From NCBI GenBank assembly GCA_002914845.1, contig JXTC01000369.1, forward strand, positions 81,809 through 145,808: 64,000 nucleotides of DNA, written 5' to 3'. The number at the start of each line of letters is the position of its first letter. Positions within the stretch are counted from its first letter, which is position 1. The DNA comes from Trema orientale (Eukaryota; Streptophyta; Magnoliopsida; Rosales; Cannabaceae). The notes beneath the pieces are model-generated. The model had not been told where the DNA came from. It ran no database searches and worked only from the letters and a program-made list of their open reading frames with translations. Below are positions 12,721 through 23,588 of this stretch, piece after piece. A program made the translations under genes and the position numbers.

Positions 12721-13079
12721 TTTGAAAGAGGAAAGGGGACCGTTGAAGAGCGGGTGAGCGCTTCTTAAGGATTTGTTCTTTAAATGAATAAATGATGTAA
12801 TGTACGCATACTTACAAGATTTGAATTTCAAATATTTCTTAATGAAGAGACCGACTAGGATTGCATGTTACGACTTTACTTTTGTGACTTGGATTGGCTA
12901 CTAGAATTATGACATGTCAGCAAGCAAGTAGAATAGTGATACTCTACGCCTTAGCGGTTCCTGGCCCATGTTACCTAGCATTTTCCGCTTTTGATTTTGT
13001 AAAGAGGTGTGGCTATCACTCTTTTTCTCTTTTCCTATTTATTTTCTAGTGTGACATAGGCATAGCAATATAACTCACA
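12721..13079. other. Upstream region of MAP65 gene, nothing further recognised
   Basis: Short unannotated stretch upstream of the presumed first exon. No reading frame or repeat could be supported. Confidence 0.4.
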
Positions 13080-13640
13080 ATTATGGTCTATGGGTATCAG
13101 TAGTTATCAGATCCGAACGAGGAGGAAAAAAATTACTCAAGTTATAAAAATGACCGGAACAGGGAATAACCATACCATTAATATGCAGGTATTGTACAGA
13201 GACAGTATTAGCATAATTTACATCATACCTATTCCGATATATATATTTATATATATTTACATAAAAAAATTATTATACATACATATTTATTTAATCTTAC
13301 ACTACTTATATTCGTATATCTTTGATAAAATAATGATTTTAGATAGTTATATGTACTTATATATATTTGAATTTTAGAGTTTGAAAATTATTTCATATAT
13401 TATTGTGTTTAATTTTTGTCATTATAAAAAAAATTAGCATTTTTATCTAATTTTTTTCTTATTTTGTTATTATCAACGAGTAATGGATAAACATAATTTT
13501 TCCCATTTTCCGTTAGTTATTTCTCGTACCATCCTCTCATCTAAAGAAATGGTTAATAGGGCGGATATGGTATTACGAGTGGCCTTTGGAGATGGAGACG
13601 GTAATTGAAAAACTATCCTGATCTACTCTGTTGCCATTCC
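13080..13640. mobile_element. Degenerate repeat related to the hAT-like end at the window start
   Basis: The right part (about 13585-13640) carries a GGAGATGGAGACGG block followed by CTATCCTGATCTACTCTG and TTGCCATTCCTAG. The order and wording match the terminus at about 120-177 (GGGGATAGAGATAG, then CCGATCCCGTCCTACCCTG and TTGACATCCCTA). The left half is very AT-rich. Boundaries and target duplication cannot be defined, so this is probably an old, heavily mutated relative. Confidence 0.35.
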
Positions 13641-14916
13641 TAGTCTGATACCTCCTTAAAATTTAAAATTTAGATATCTTCTCAGCACTTCCTTTTTTTT
13701 TTTAATATTATTTATCTCAAAATTAGACATTATTAATAATAAAAAAACCTCTAATAAAATTTCTTTTTCCCACCGACTAGTTCAAGAATCTCTAGTTGTT
13801 CATTTTTTTTTTCAACATTATGCTTTCTTAATAAAAAATACTCTACGATCAAGGTATTTTAATTAAAAGAATAGTATGAATGACTTTGGAATTCAAATTA
13901 TCAATCATTTTTCATTATTTTGTTTTATTATTATTTACTTAATTATTTATCCTAAAAAAAAGTTAGGGTTCTTTTGTAAAAAATTAGGATTTTTTAGTTA
14001 TTTTTTATAAATTAAAGCTTTAGATAAAAAGAGATATTCATTTCATTAAATTCATTACGATTTAAAGATACAATGGTAGAAAGATAGTCACTTTATCAAA
14101 CTCATTAGAATTTAGAAGATACAATATTCATTTATAATTTTAAAATTTATTCTAACTAAAAAGATTTTAACTTTTTTTAAGGATTTTTTTTTAAATTTCA
14201 AGAATAATTGAGTTTATAAAATGCATTCAAAGGGATGTGTTAAGATTTTTTAAAAATATAAAATCCAAGTAGGTACTCTTATCACTTGAGCCAACCTAGT
14301 TAGTCAAATTGGATTGGTTAAAAAGGTTTTATATAGATTGGATTGGATGCAATTTGTAAAATATGTACTAAATATGCTAAAAAAATACGGATTAGATTTC
14401 TAGAATATGCACTAAATAAGCTAAAAAAATGTGGATTGGATTGGATGAATACCTTAATATTATTTAAAATAATAAATTTAAAAAAAATGCTATGTCTTTA
14501 TATTCCCAAATGAATAAATAAATGCTATGTCCCTTATATTACCAAGCTTTTTTTTTTTTTCCACTTTTGATTTTGTGAATTCGATTATTGTAATGTTGTA
14601 TTCCGTATGCCCAAAAAAAAAATGTCGTATTCCCTGAAAAGATATACTTTCTTTGAATAAGCCCCGAAAAATAAATTAATAAACGTTATGTCCGTTGTAT
14701 TCCAAAATTTTGCCTTTTCTTTTTCAGTTGTAATTCTTTTATTGTCATTCTTCCTTCACATGATTTTTATTTTTTCTGTTTTTTTTTTCTTACTAAAGTT
14801 ACATTTTTCTAAATTAAATATTTTGTATAATTTATTTCTAATCAAATTACCGTTTCACTGATAAACTTCAATTCATTTCTCTTCTTCTTCCTTTTTCTCA
14901 ATTTACTAAAGGATTA
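13641..14916. other. Gene-free AT-rich intergenic sequence
   Basis: Dominated by A and T runs with no supportable gene. Around 14330-14460 short phrases recur (GGATTGGATG, AATATGCACTAAATA, GCTAAAAAAAT), which suggests a small local duplication. Confidence 0.45.
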
Positions 14917-15441
14917 ATGGCACAAATGGTCCCTAAACTGTCCAATTTGTAGCAATTTGGTCCTTAAAGTTCCAATTATAGTAATTAAGTTCATATACTT
15001 TCCAAACTGAAGCAATCTAAATTGTAACTTGCTATCATAAAAAATACATGTGAGGAGCACATGATAGCATCTAAAAATATATTTGAAAGACAATTTAGAA
15101 ATTTTAAGCATAAAAATGAACAATAATATAAAAATATACTCTAAATTTGTAGCTCCAAAAACTCTAAAAAATACAAATAATACATCTGTATATTCCATTA
15201 AATATATTTTCAGATGCTACAACGTGCTTCTCACTCACGTGTATTTTTTATCAGAAATTTAAGATTTACAATTTAGACAATCTAGGACCAAATTGGTTTA
15301 AATTAGAAAGTTTAAGAGCTTAATTACCATAATTAGAACTGAGGACCACAAGTTGGATAGTTCAGGAGTTTAATTACTACAATTGGAACTCTGAGGACCA
15401 AACTATCACAACTTGGATAGTTCAGGGACCATTTGTGCCAT
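14917..15441. mobile_element. Foldback MITE, about 525 bp
   Basis: The left end ATGGCACAAATGGTCCCTAA and the right end GGGACCATTTGTGCCAT are inverted copies. The pairing continues inward across most of the element, including the ACATGTGAGGAGCACATGATAGCATCT region against its right-arm counterpart. The right arm has a partial internal duplication (two copies of a TTGGATAGTTCAG phrase). There is no transposase. GGCACAAATGGTCCCT ends recur in plant foldback/MITE families, possibly mobilised by MULE-type transposases. A perfect target duplication was not found (AAGGATTA against AACATTTA). Confidence 0.7.
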
Positions 15442-15840
15442 AAACATTTAGTTTAAAATAAAATTACTCCTCAACATGTGAAGCAGTGTCTCTTTTCCCC
15501 TGATAAAATATGAGGGAGTTAACCGGCTTTCTTATTATTTTTTCTCTTCCTCCCTCATCCATTATTTTTTTAGAATTTATTTGGCAATTGAATGAAAAAA
15601 AATAAAGATATAAGTTACGGTTGTTGCTTTATGTGCAGACATGGAAAATTGGGAGTATTGACATTGTGTGTGAGAAAAATCTAAAATAGGAACCCGTTTT
15701 TTTCTTTCATCATGAGAGACTAAATGATGAAATGTCATTGGTCCAAAATTTATCCTACACCCACTCGTAAAAGGGTATAAGTAGTTTGGGTTGTGCTAGA
15801 TTGAAATCCTAGATTTTTTTTTCCCCGAAAAAAAGAAACA
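15442..15840. other. Intergenic, nothing recognised
   Basis: AT-rich sequence between the foldback element and the proline-rich relic. No coding frame or repeat was supported. Confidence 0.4.
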
Positions 15841-16099
15841 CTTGTTTACCAAACCCATCAACGCCTCGTTTACAGTCTCAACCAGTGTCTAGCCCCAGTC
15901 TCCGATGCCAGACCACCGTCACCGCCGCCACCACCCCCTAATTCTTCCGTGCCCAATAGCCCAAAACTCCATTGCAATATCTCTTCAACCCCAAAGAAGG
16001 CCAACAACAACAATGACAATAGCCCCGGATTATTCAATCTCTCATATCCATCATTGCCCAAATCACTCTCAGACTTCTCACTCATCAAATCTATCTTAT
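15841..16099 (+). pseudogene. Unidentified Pro/Asn-rich coding relic
   Basis: A stretch of unusually high GC for this neighbourhood reads as protein-like sequence in one plus-strand frame: a run of prolines, then NSSVPNSPKLHCNISSTPKK, an Asn run, and SPGLFNLSYPSLPKSLSDFS before a stop at about 16099. The segment just upstream reads better in a neighbouring frame (NPSTPRLQSQPVSSPSL). This suggests a frameshifted fragment of a host gene, or a first exon whose remainder is lost. I do not recognise the family. It could also be a captured fragment or chance low-complexity sequence. Confidence 0.3.
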
Positions 16100-17359
16100 G
16101 ACTCAGCCAAAGTAACCATTTCTTTCATTTTTTTCCCTCTCTCGTTTCTGTACAAAACCCATGATTATCAATATAGTTTACCGTATTTTTTTTGTTTTAA
16201 ATGGCATACCCATTTGCAATTCATCCTTCTCTCACTATAAGGGAAACAATTAAATTGGAAAAAAAAAAAAACGCAGCCATTAGTGAACAAATTACTTGAA
16301 CTTAATTACTGATAAACCAGAAAAAAAAAAAATCGCAGCATATTAGTGGTGGTTGTACCAAAATCTTCTACCGATCCATCCTTCAACATTTTTCTTAACA
16401 AAAGTTCTTGTATTGAATCACTTTTGGGAAGGTCTGAAAAAAAAAAAAAGCAGATCGATGGAAGGGGGAGAAAAGAAAGAGAAATTTTGAGGCACAAATG
16501 CTGCAAAAGCCAAGAGATTCTCTACTACAAAATCAAGCCCAAGGTCCTTGCAATTGGGCCAACTATCTAAAATCTCACTGATTTGATTAGGATCCAATAG
16601 TCTCAATTTATTTACCCATGTAATGAGAGAAAGTGCTGGCCCTAGGTCAGACGTTTCCTTCTGTGTGAGCCAAGTCCAAATACTATAGGACGTAGTTACG
16701 GACAAAAGTGTTGGACGGCAACTTTTAAGCAGATATCTCCTATTTTATCCGAGGAGAAATTCTTTTGCTCTTTTCGAAAATTTAGAAAGCAAGATAATAA
16801 TAAATTGAAAAAAAGAAAAATGTTTTTCTATGCATAATGAATAATACACACTTTTGGGCAGTGATAAATTCAGAGCAAATTAGTAGAGGCTTTGACAGAT
16901 CTCACTAATTCATTGCATAGCTCAACCATTGACGGAAAATTATATATAAGTTGCAATACAATTCAAAGAGAGAAGGATTCTCAAGAATTCATTTGAATCA
17001 TGGTTTATAACAAAAAATGGAGCAAATGGTGAAACTCAGAGAACACTCTTCTTATTATAAATTGAAACGTGTAACAGAAGAAAAAAGAATAATAGTTGGC
17101 CTATCTAGGTACACAATGATTTGGTAATTTGATGTAAAAGAACTCTTACAATACAGAACTAGCAGCTAATCCTTCCATCTGTTGAAGTAAATGTGATCTC
17201 TCTACTATCTATATGAAGATCTCAAGACAAAAAAAAATATTTGAGCAGACTTTCTCCCCCGGAATATAAATCGAATTAAATCTCGGTAAAAAGAAAAGTC
17301 ACCTTCGAATTAGATCAGAGGTAATCAATGAAGGCTGAAGCATATACTGAAGACAAATC
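16100..17359. other. Intergenic and YLS7/TBL18-type gene 3' UTR
   Basis: Contains a small tandem duplication: an A-run followed by CGCAG, A/T and ATTAGTG, once at 16258-16284 and again at about 16321-16347. The right end (about 17050-17359) is probably the 3' UTR of the minus-strand TBL gene. No further gene is supported. Confidence 0.4.
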
Positions 17360-20300
17360 TCATGATGAGGAGCTCATGCTGCCCTCATATTCTCTTCTTA
17401 TGAGTTCAAGCACAAGTTCATTCCAAGTATCAACTGGACCGGGCATGCACCAGTGTAAGCAATCCTGCGGTGGGGGCTTTCCATCAGGGCCGCGTTTTGT
17501 GAGCTTATTTGGGTCCGTGCTTCGATACGGACCTGGATGCCCATCGTGGCGATACTCAAAGACTCTGGTGATGTCCATCAACCTCATCTTCGATTTATTT
17601 GTCAGCTTCTTAATTCCACGGTTGAAACCATTTACCTGTTTTTCATGCATTATGTTTGTAAAGCCATTTTCTACTATTTCACCAGCTGCAAGTGGCTTTG
17701 TTTTTCCAGTGCATGATCCACCTGTATTCCATGCCCCACCCTCATAATGATCAGGGGAAAAGGAACGCACAATGGTAAGCCCTGTGTAATTTGGATGCGT
17801 ACCAAGGGCTGTGAGAATTGTCTCAACAGAAATTCCAAATGCTTCGATGTTGTTGACCTTCATAGGCCGAGACTTGTCCGGCCACCACAACTGTCCTCCC
17901 ACAACCTCATTGTTCAAGAGATAGACAGACTGCTTCGCAAACCAATGGCCAGAAGAAAGAACAACCACATCAAACTGTGGGACATGTTCCATGAGGTTAT
18001 CATCAGGGGCATCAAGGTGAAGCTTCACAACACTCTCTGGAGCAAAATCGACAGGTTGAGAAGTTTGCTTGACAAGCCATGAGGACCAAATCCGGACAAC
18101 CATTACTGAAGTTGACTTGAAATAATACCGCTGCATTTTTCGATTCCCCCTGTTTTTTGGAACTTCTGCCTGAAATTTTTATTTTTTAAAAGAACAGTTA
18201 AATAACAAGCTATCCACAGTGAGTGGAAAAGAGGTTAGATGTCATGCAAAGCAAAAGGAAAACAATGTACTTTAAAAGGGAAAGAAACAAGTAAACCAGC
18301 CAATATGGCACACAGCATGGTAGTTGGCCACTCGGCCTCACACAAATCCAGACTGCTCATACTTGCATACAAAGCTTGAAACATCAATTTATTAACAAGA
18401 AGATTTTTATTTTCGCTTATAGTAGAAATCATATCTTAGTCCACGACGAGCATAAAAACATCACTAAGAAGGTAAAGGCACCACTTAGAGAGATTAACTT
18501 GTGACAACAATTCCACATGCCTGCCCTGGGCGTTTAGCATATGAGAAAACGATAGCTGAACCATGCATGGCCTCAGCCTCACTTCTGTCTTAACTTACTA
18601 GCAGAGGCTTGGTGTTCATACGACAGTAAAACTAACTAACAAGTAGGTTCCACATGCAATGAGGGAGAAATTACCGATAGGCTTCAACAATAAATTCATG
18701 TCAAAATACAAACAGCCAAAACTTTTACTACCAAACAGGACACTTAACTGACTAAAGTGCGTATGAAAATAATGTTGTTCTGGTATTACGTCAGACCAAG
18801 CATGTCAAGTGAAAGTGTGAAACCAAGCCCGAACTTTCAGACCCATATACAACCATGCCTAAAGAACTAGATAGCCTTCAATAACCATTTCCGCTGTCGG
18901 TTCAATAGTCAATCAAAATTTAAATCAAGGCTCACTGTGAGATGCAATTAGCAAGCCTCAGAACAAGATTATAACAAGAATAAACTAAAGCATCTTGTAT
19001 TTAAAGTAGAGCCAAGTGTGTCCGTCTAAACATATTCAATTAATAGCAATTCGGATGAAATTCAAAGTGACCAAAGCACACGAATCTTATCTTCATTAAA
19101 ATGACCAGCCACTTAAAGAATAGGAATGAGAATGCGTTAAAACAAAGAGGCAATACAACTGAAATAGAATATTGAGGAACCAAAGGGGAAATCCTGACAA
19201 GGCAACACAATCTTCCTTCTCGAAGAAATGAAGGATAAAGCAATATTGATCAATCTTTGCATTAACACACAGAGGCAATAAAACTGAAATAGAATATTGA
19301 GGAACCAACGGGGAAATCCTGACAAGGCAACACAATCTTCCTCCTCGAAGAAAAGCAGGATAAAGCAATACTGATCAATTTTGTCACATGCTTGATAGAA
19401 TAGATAAAAATAAATAATAGAAGACTTTTCAATTGCACTAGCATCTGCAAGTTCAGGTTTTAGATGAGAATGAAGAATTAACAAATTTGGATGCGGTTAG
19501 GAATTCAGAGCACATTGTACCAACCGAAGGGAATTTCTTTCTTGATATCATTTAAACATACAATAAGTTGATAATTACCTGCCAGAGAATGCACAGCAGC
19601 GACTCCATCTGGTTTCGAGCAACTGAATCACCGATAAAAGCAATAGTCTTCCCTCTCATCAAGTTCAGAAATTTCCAAGCATCAAAACGTGGGAGGTCAC
19701 ACTGAAAAGGCTTCCATCGCCAATTCTCATACTCCTTGTCAGGCCTCCCATTTCCCTGGCAATTCTGCATCTGCGTAAGGACAGGGCAGGTATTGTTTGT
19801 ATATAATGGTCCCAATGAATCATAGATCCAGTTTCCCTGGTACAAATCACAACCTACATAAGAGCCAACAAAAAATGAGCAAACACATTAGAGAATGAGA
19901 AACACAAGAACAATTTAACCAAATAGAGAACTAGTATAGCAAATCAATCTTTAGGGTAAATAAAAGGAACATCTCCTCAAGCACGTAAACCTAACTAGGA
20001 AATTTGGAGAAAACAGTCTTTTCCTCAAAAAGAATTTTCCCCGTTAAAAAAAAATTCTTTTCTTTTCCCTTCAGAGAAAATCAAGTCACCCAAGCAAACT
20101 GGGAAACTTAATAAATCAATATCTCAACATGTACATATTGGAATGCTAGTCAAGAAAAGAGCAAATGAAAGTACATATACAAGGGAATCTATCATTTAAA
20201 CAAAGAGCCAAAGAGGTTGAAGTATGTACTTCAAAAGCGCAAAAACCACAAATAATACCTGAATCAGTCCTGCCTGCATTGTTGGGAAGATGAGAATCGT

Positions 20301-20982
20301 GAGAGAAAGCTTGTACAGCACCTAAATTGGAACCAGGGGAAGCTGGTATAGTCTCATTGGTTCCCAAATCTAAAAAGTTGGATTTATTCATGAACTCCTT
20401 AGAAATAGAATTGCCAGTTTGATTATTATCTGTAACATTTGTCGATAAAGTAATAATGTCCTTAACCCCATCCTCGTCTGTTGGAACATAAGATGCCACC
20501 GGAGCAGTTGCTGATCGATCTTTAATCTTCTCAACATCTGAAAGGGTAGATGCACCCTCTGAACTTAAGGGCACTTGTGAACTGGACTCATGGGAGGAAC
20601 TTTTATCAACTAGTTTACTGTTGTCATCGACCGGTGAACCAGTTGAACTCACAGGTAATGTGACTTGATCTTCCGCCCCCTTTGTCTCTAAGACACTAGA
20701 GGAATCTTTCACATTCGACCCGGATGAGACATTCCTATCAACATTATATTCAGGAGTAGATATCGTAGTTTGATTGCTTGAAGAGACTACCAAATCCAAC
20801 TTTTCCGAACTATCAACACTATACAAATACCCGGAAACCGTGGAACCAACTGGGTAAGACAACAGAACCCATGAACCTATAACTAAGAACAAAGCCAATA
20901 ATCCCACTGAAACTGCAATCCGAGAAAGAGTCCTAGGATATGCATTAACTGCAAGATAACCCTTGGACGAGGTCCAAGTCAT
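17360..20982 (-). CDS. TBL/DUF231 wall-polysaccharide O-acetyltransferase, YLS7/TBL18 type
   Basis: Three coding exons, read right to left: 20982-20259, 19853-19579, 18169-17360, with GT-AG junctions, giving 602 aa. Residues 22-43 form a single signal-anchor helix, making this a type II Golgi protein. Residues 45-240 are a long Ser/Thr-rich stem of low conservation. The TBL domain begins CDLYQGNWIYD at 243. The GDS esterase motif is at 316-318 (FIGDS). The C-terminal DxxH is DCLHWCMPG, with Asp569 and His572. All predicted catalytic residues are present. TBL proteins transfer acetyl groups to xylan, mannan or other wall glycans; the substrate of this one is not shown by sequence. It is divergent from the downstream CLPT1-type gene, as TBL18 is near CLPT1 in Arabidopsis (recalled). 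TBL14-16 are alternatives. Intron 2 carries a 125-bp tandem duplication. Confidence 0.92.
19133..19381. repeat. Two-copy 125-bp tandem repeat inside TBL intron 2
   Basis: Phrases such as GAATATTGAGGAACCAA, GGGGAAATCCTGACAAGGCA and GATAAAGCAATA recur at a period of 125 bp (GAGGCAATA at 19147 and at 19272). The two copies differ at only a few positions, so the duplication is recent relative to the surrounding intron. It produces long overlapping minus-strand frames that are not genes. Confidence 0.9.
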
Positions 20983-21623
20983 AGCTTTCCAAACTTAGAA
21001 AGTTCTATTCTATGATCCAGTTTGAAACATAAGACCTTAAAAAAACTAAAATTATCAATCTTAAACAAAATTTAGTATTTTACACACGGACTACAACAAC
21101 TTTACTATGTAAATTCCCAACTTTAGTTTTCTCTCTCAAACAAAAATAGCTAGTACCATCCACCTTGATCCAGCTCCACCTCCTGGAAATACAGTAACAA
21201 TTTTACGTACTAATTCAGGTAACAAACTTCCTTCCAAAAAAAAATAATAATAACAATCGAAAACAGAAAGCAATGAACAAGTGTCAACATCAAAACTTTT
21301 AATTAATGCATCAGAAATAAATAAACAAAAAAAAATGCAAAAATAGCAACAATCGTTAATACTTCGCCATCAAAAAAAAAAAAAAAAATTACAACTAAGA
21401 CATCCATAAATTCGAAAACTATATAGGGAGAAATAGCCTTAACGCATTTCCAATGGATTCAGAAAATTATGGAAATATACCTTTAAACTCTGAACTCTTC
21501 ACGCGTTATTTGCTCGTGATATTTTTCCGTTTGTTTCCTGGGAAAATTACAAGGCGAGAAAATAACAACATAAAAAAAATAGCCTGGAATGCGTTGATTT
21601 TGGCACGAGAAATTAACAAGACG

Positions 21624-21657
<34 letters not shown>

Positions 21658-21730
21658 GTTGTCTTTCTTGGAAACCAATAATGGAATTGCGTGAAGATCT
21701 CGGATCAGAAGAAGAAATTTTGATTTAAAA
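20983..21730 (-). promoter_or_regulatory. TBL gene 5' leader and promoter with GA/CT tract
   Basis: A GA repeat (CT on the gene's strand) lies at about 21624-21654 and is typical of plant 5' UTRs. An acceptor-like TATTTCCAG on the minus strand near 21184 hints at a leader intron. The plus-strand frame over this region is explained by the repeat and has no family similarity that I recognise. Confidence 0.4.
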
Positions 21731-23107
21731 GAGAGAAAAAATAAATAGTTGCAATTTAATGCAACTTTAATAAATTAAGAATAAATTAAAAGGAACATAA
21801 AAATATTAATCAGACACGAAATGTATCTAATTATCTATAGCCTATAATTATACGAGAATGATTTGCGGCAGAGTTAACGAGTTCCGACTCCCGATCTTTT
21901 ATGAATGAAAATCTAGCTTAGCCTCTAGAGTTCATTTATTTATTTAATTCTTCGGTGACTATGAAATTACTATAATACCCTTGGTTCAGTTGTGGAGAAA
22001 ATGAGGACTTGAGAGGAGAGGGAGGGGAGTGGTGAGGTGGGGTAAGGGTGATAACGACACCCATTGTTTCAGTCGTCACACTCGCGGCTGGATCCTCCTC
22101 CGGTACCAAAAAAATGTTTGAGAAAAACGAAAACAAATTATAAAATCTAAGAAGTGGTTGAGAAAATATACAAGAATATAAAAACATTGGCTTAATCCAA
22201 AAAAAAAATTAATAGAAATGTTGGTCCGTTTTCTATTTATATTATATTATTACCTTTTTTCGTTGAAAGATACATCAATATAAGGTGCGGAATATTAAGA
22301 CATGGTCCAAAAACACAAAATTAACGATAATTATTCCTCAGTTCAATTTTTGAATTTTTTTAGTATAAAATTATTTCGTTATCATGATAATTAAGGGATA
22401 AACTTTTTCAAAAAAATTCGAAACTATATTATGAGTGATAATTTTAAATTTATTACAAATCTAATTTTACAAATTAAAATATTCCTCTATTCAATTTTGA
22501 ACTATCTTGTTCTTTAATTTTAGCCTGAACACAATGAGGAGTTTCATTTAAAAAAAAAAACAAAATTAATATGATATTTTTCTCTCATAGTAAAAAATAG
22601 AAACAAATTGTACTTGCATTTTGTTTAGAGGATAACTTGCATTTTGTTTAGGGGATAACTTGTACTTGCACCCTGTTTATTCAACTTGACAAATTTCAGT
22701 AATTTAGATTATTTATGATCATAATCTTAACTTAATTGGTAACTACTTTTACCTTTAATGTTGAAGTTAAAGGTTTGAATCTTCAAACTCTTTGAAAATA
22801 ATAATAATAATAATGCACGGTAACATTATTTATAGTTGAGCATGACTATAGTTTCCTTATTATATCTCCCAATTATTTTCAACCTTCTCTTTCTGAAATT
22901 GTCTTTTTTTTTTTAACAAAAATCTCCATGAATAGGATCAAATCTTATTCAATGATATTTACATGAGATTTTTTTAAGTCCCCGGAAGGCCTATCTTTTT
23001 TATTAGAGGTTCAATTGATCATGAGAAGAATAATATGGCTTGTTGACTTGAGAATGAAGTTTTTATTTTATTCGCAACAATACAAAACTCCCTTATCAAA
23101 ATAATAA
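21731..23107. other. Intergenic AT-rich stretch with a short tandem repeat
   Basis: Contains a near-perfect two-copy repeat of about 23 bp, CATTTTGTTTAGAGGATAACTT against CATTTTGTTTAGGGGATAACTT, at about 22617-22662. A SINE-like candidate at about 22720-22815 is listed separately. No gene is supported. Confidence 0.5.
22715..22815 (+). mobile_element. Possible tRNA-derived SINE fragment
   Basis: An A-box-like TTAATTGGTAACT near 22733 is followed by a B-box-like GGTTTGAATCT near 22771, and the segment ends in an (ATA)n tail near 22797-22814. Order and spacing fit a short tRNA-derived SINE. No target duplication was found and both boxes deviate from consensus, so this is tentative. Confidence 0.3.
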
Positions 23108-23588
23108 TAAGGGTTAATTAAAATATATCCTATGTAGTTTTTAATTTTTATAAATTCAACTATATGATACTATCTTTGGGATTATAACATAAAATTTCAA
23201 TTTTACCCAGCCATGTGACATCTAATTTTGTACCAAAAAAATGATTATTGAAAATACACTCCTTAAGTCCATGGAAACAAACTTTATTTCCAAATAGCTT
23301 ATAAATTAAAAGAAATCTAAATTTTTTAAAAAATTTTAAAAAAATTTGATTGTTTGATAACGAGTTTCTTTTAATTTAGAAATTATTTGAAAATAATTTT
23401 TGTTTCAATACACTTAAAGAGGAGTGTACTTTTATTAATTAAAACTTTTTTCCCAAAATTAGATTTTACATAGGTGAAATTAAAATTTTCCGTGACAACC
23501 TTCAGAGGTTATATGTAGTTTCTAATAATGCATGGTTAAATTTTTTAATAATAGAAATTATAGGAGATATATTCATTGTTACTCCTTA
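23108..23588. mobile_element. Foldback MITE, about 480 bp
   Basis: The left arm (TAAGGGTTAATTAAAATATATCC) pairs imperfectly with the right arm, whose reverse complement reads TAAGGAGTAACAATGAATAT. Deeper inside, AAAATTTCAATTTTACCC and ATCTAATTTTG on the left match the reverse complement of the right side at about 23458-23495. The AAT-rich flanks (ATAATAA) could be the target duplication, but low complexity makes that weak. No coding capacity. Confidence 0.55.

Noticed and set aside
12376-12831. 151-codon minus-strand frame with a Ser/Leu run
   Set aside because: The run comes from the GA/CT microsatellite in the MAP65 leader. The frame continues through the presumed 5' UTR donor site.
13090-13377. 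95-codon plus-strand frame rich in Ile/Tyr
   Set aside because: It is composed of TATA-type tracts, its composition follows base content, and it lies in a degenerate repeat.
16306-16705. Minus-strand frames with LPKSDSIQELLLRKMLKDGS
   Set aside because: A plausible short peptide, but it is flanked by A-runs and frame changes, has no recognised homologue, and no exon structure could be drawn.
19040-19484. Overlapping minus-strand frames with repeated MLYP.FLR.GRLCCLVRISPL peptides
   Set aside because: They arise from the 125-bp tandem duplication inside a TBL intron; there are no splice or family signals.
22733-22785. A tRNA gene suggested by A- and B-box-like words
   Set aside because: The cloverleaf cannot be closed and there is no acceptor stem, so only a weak SINE candidate was kept.
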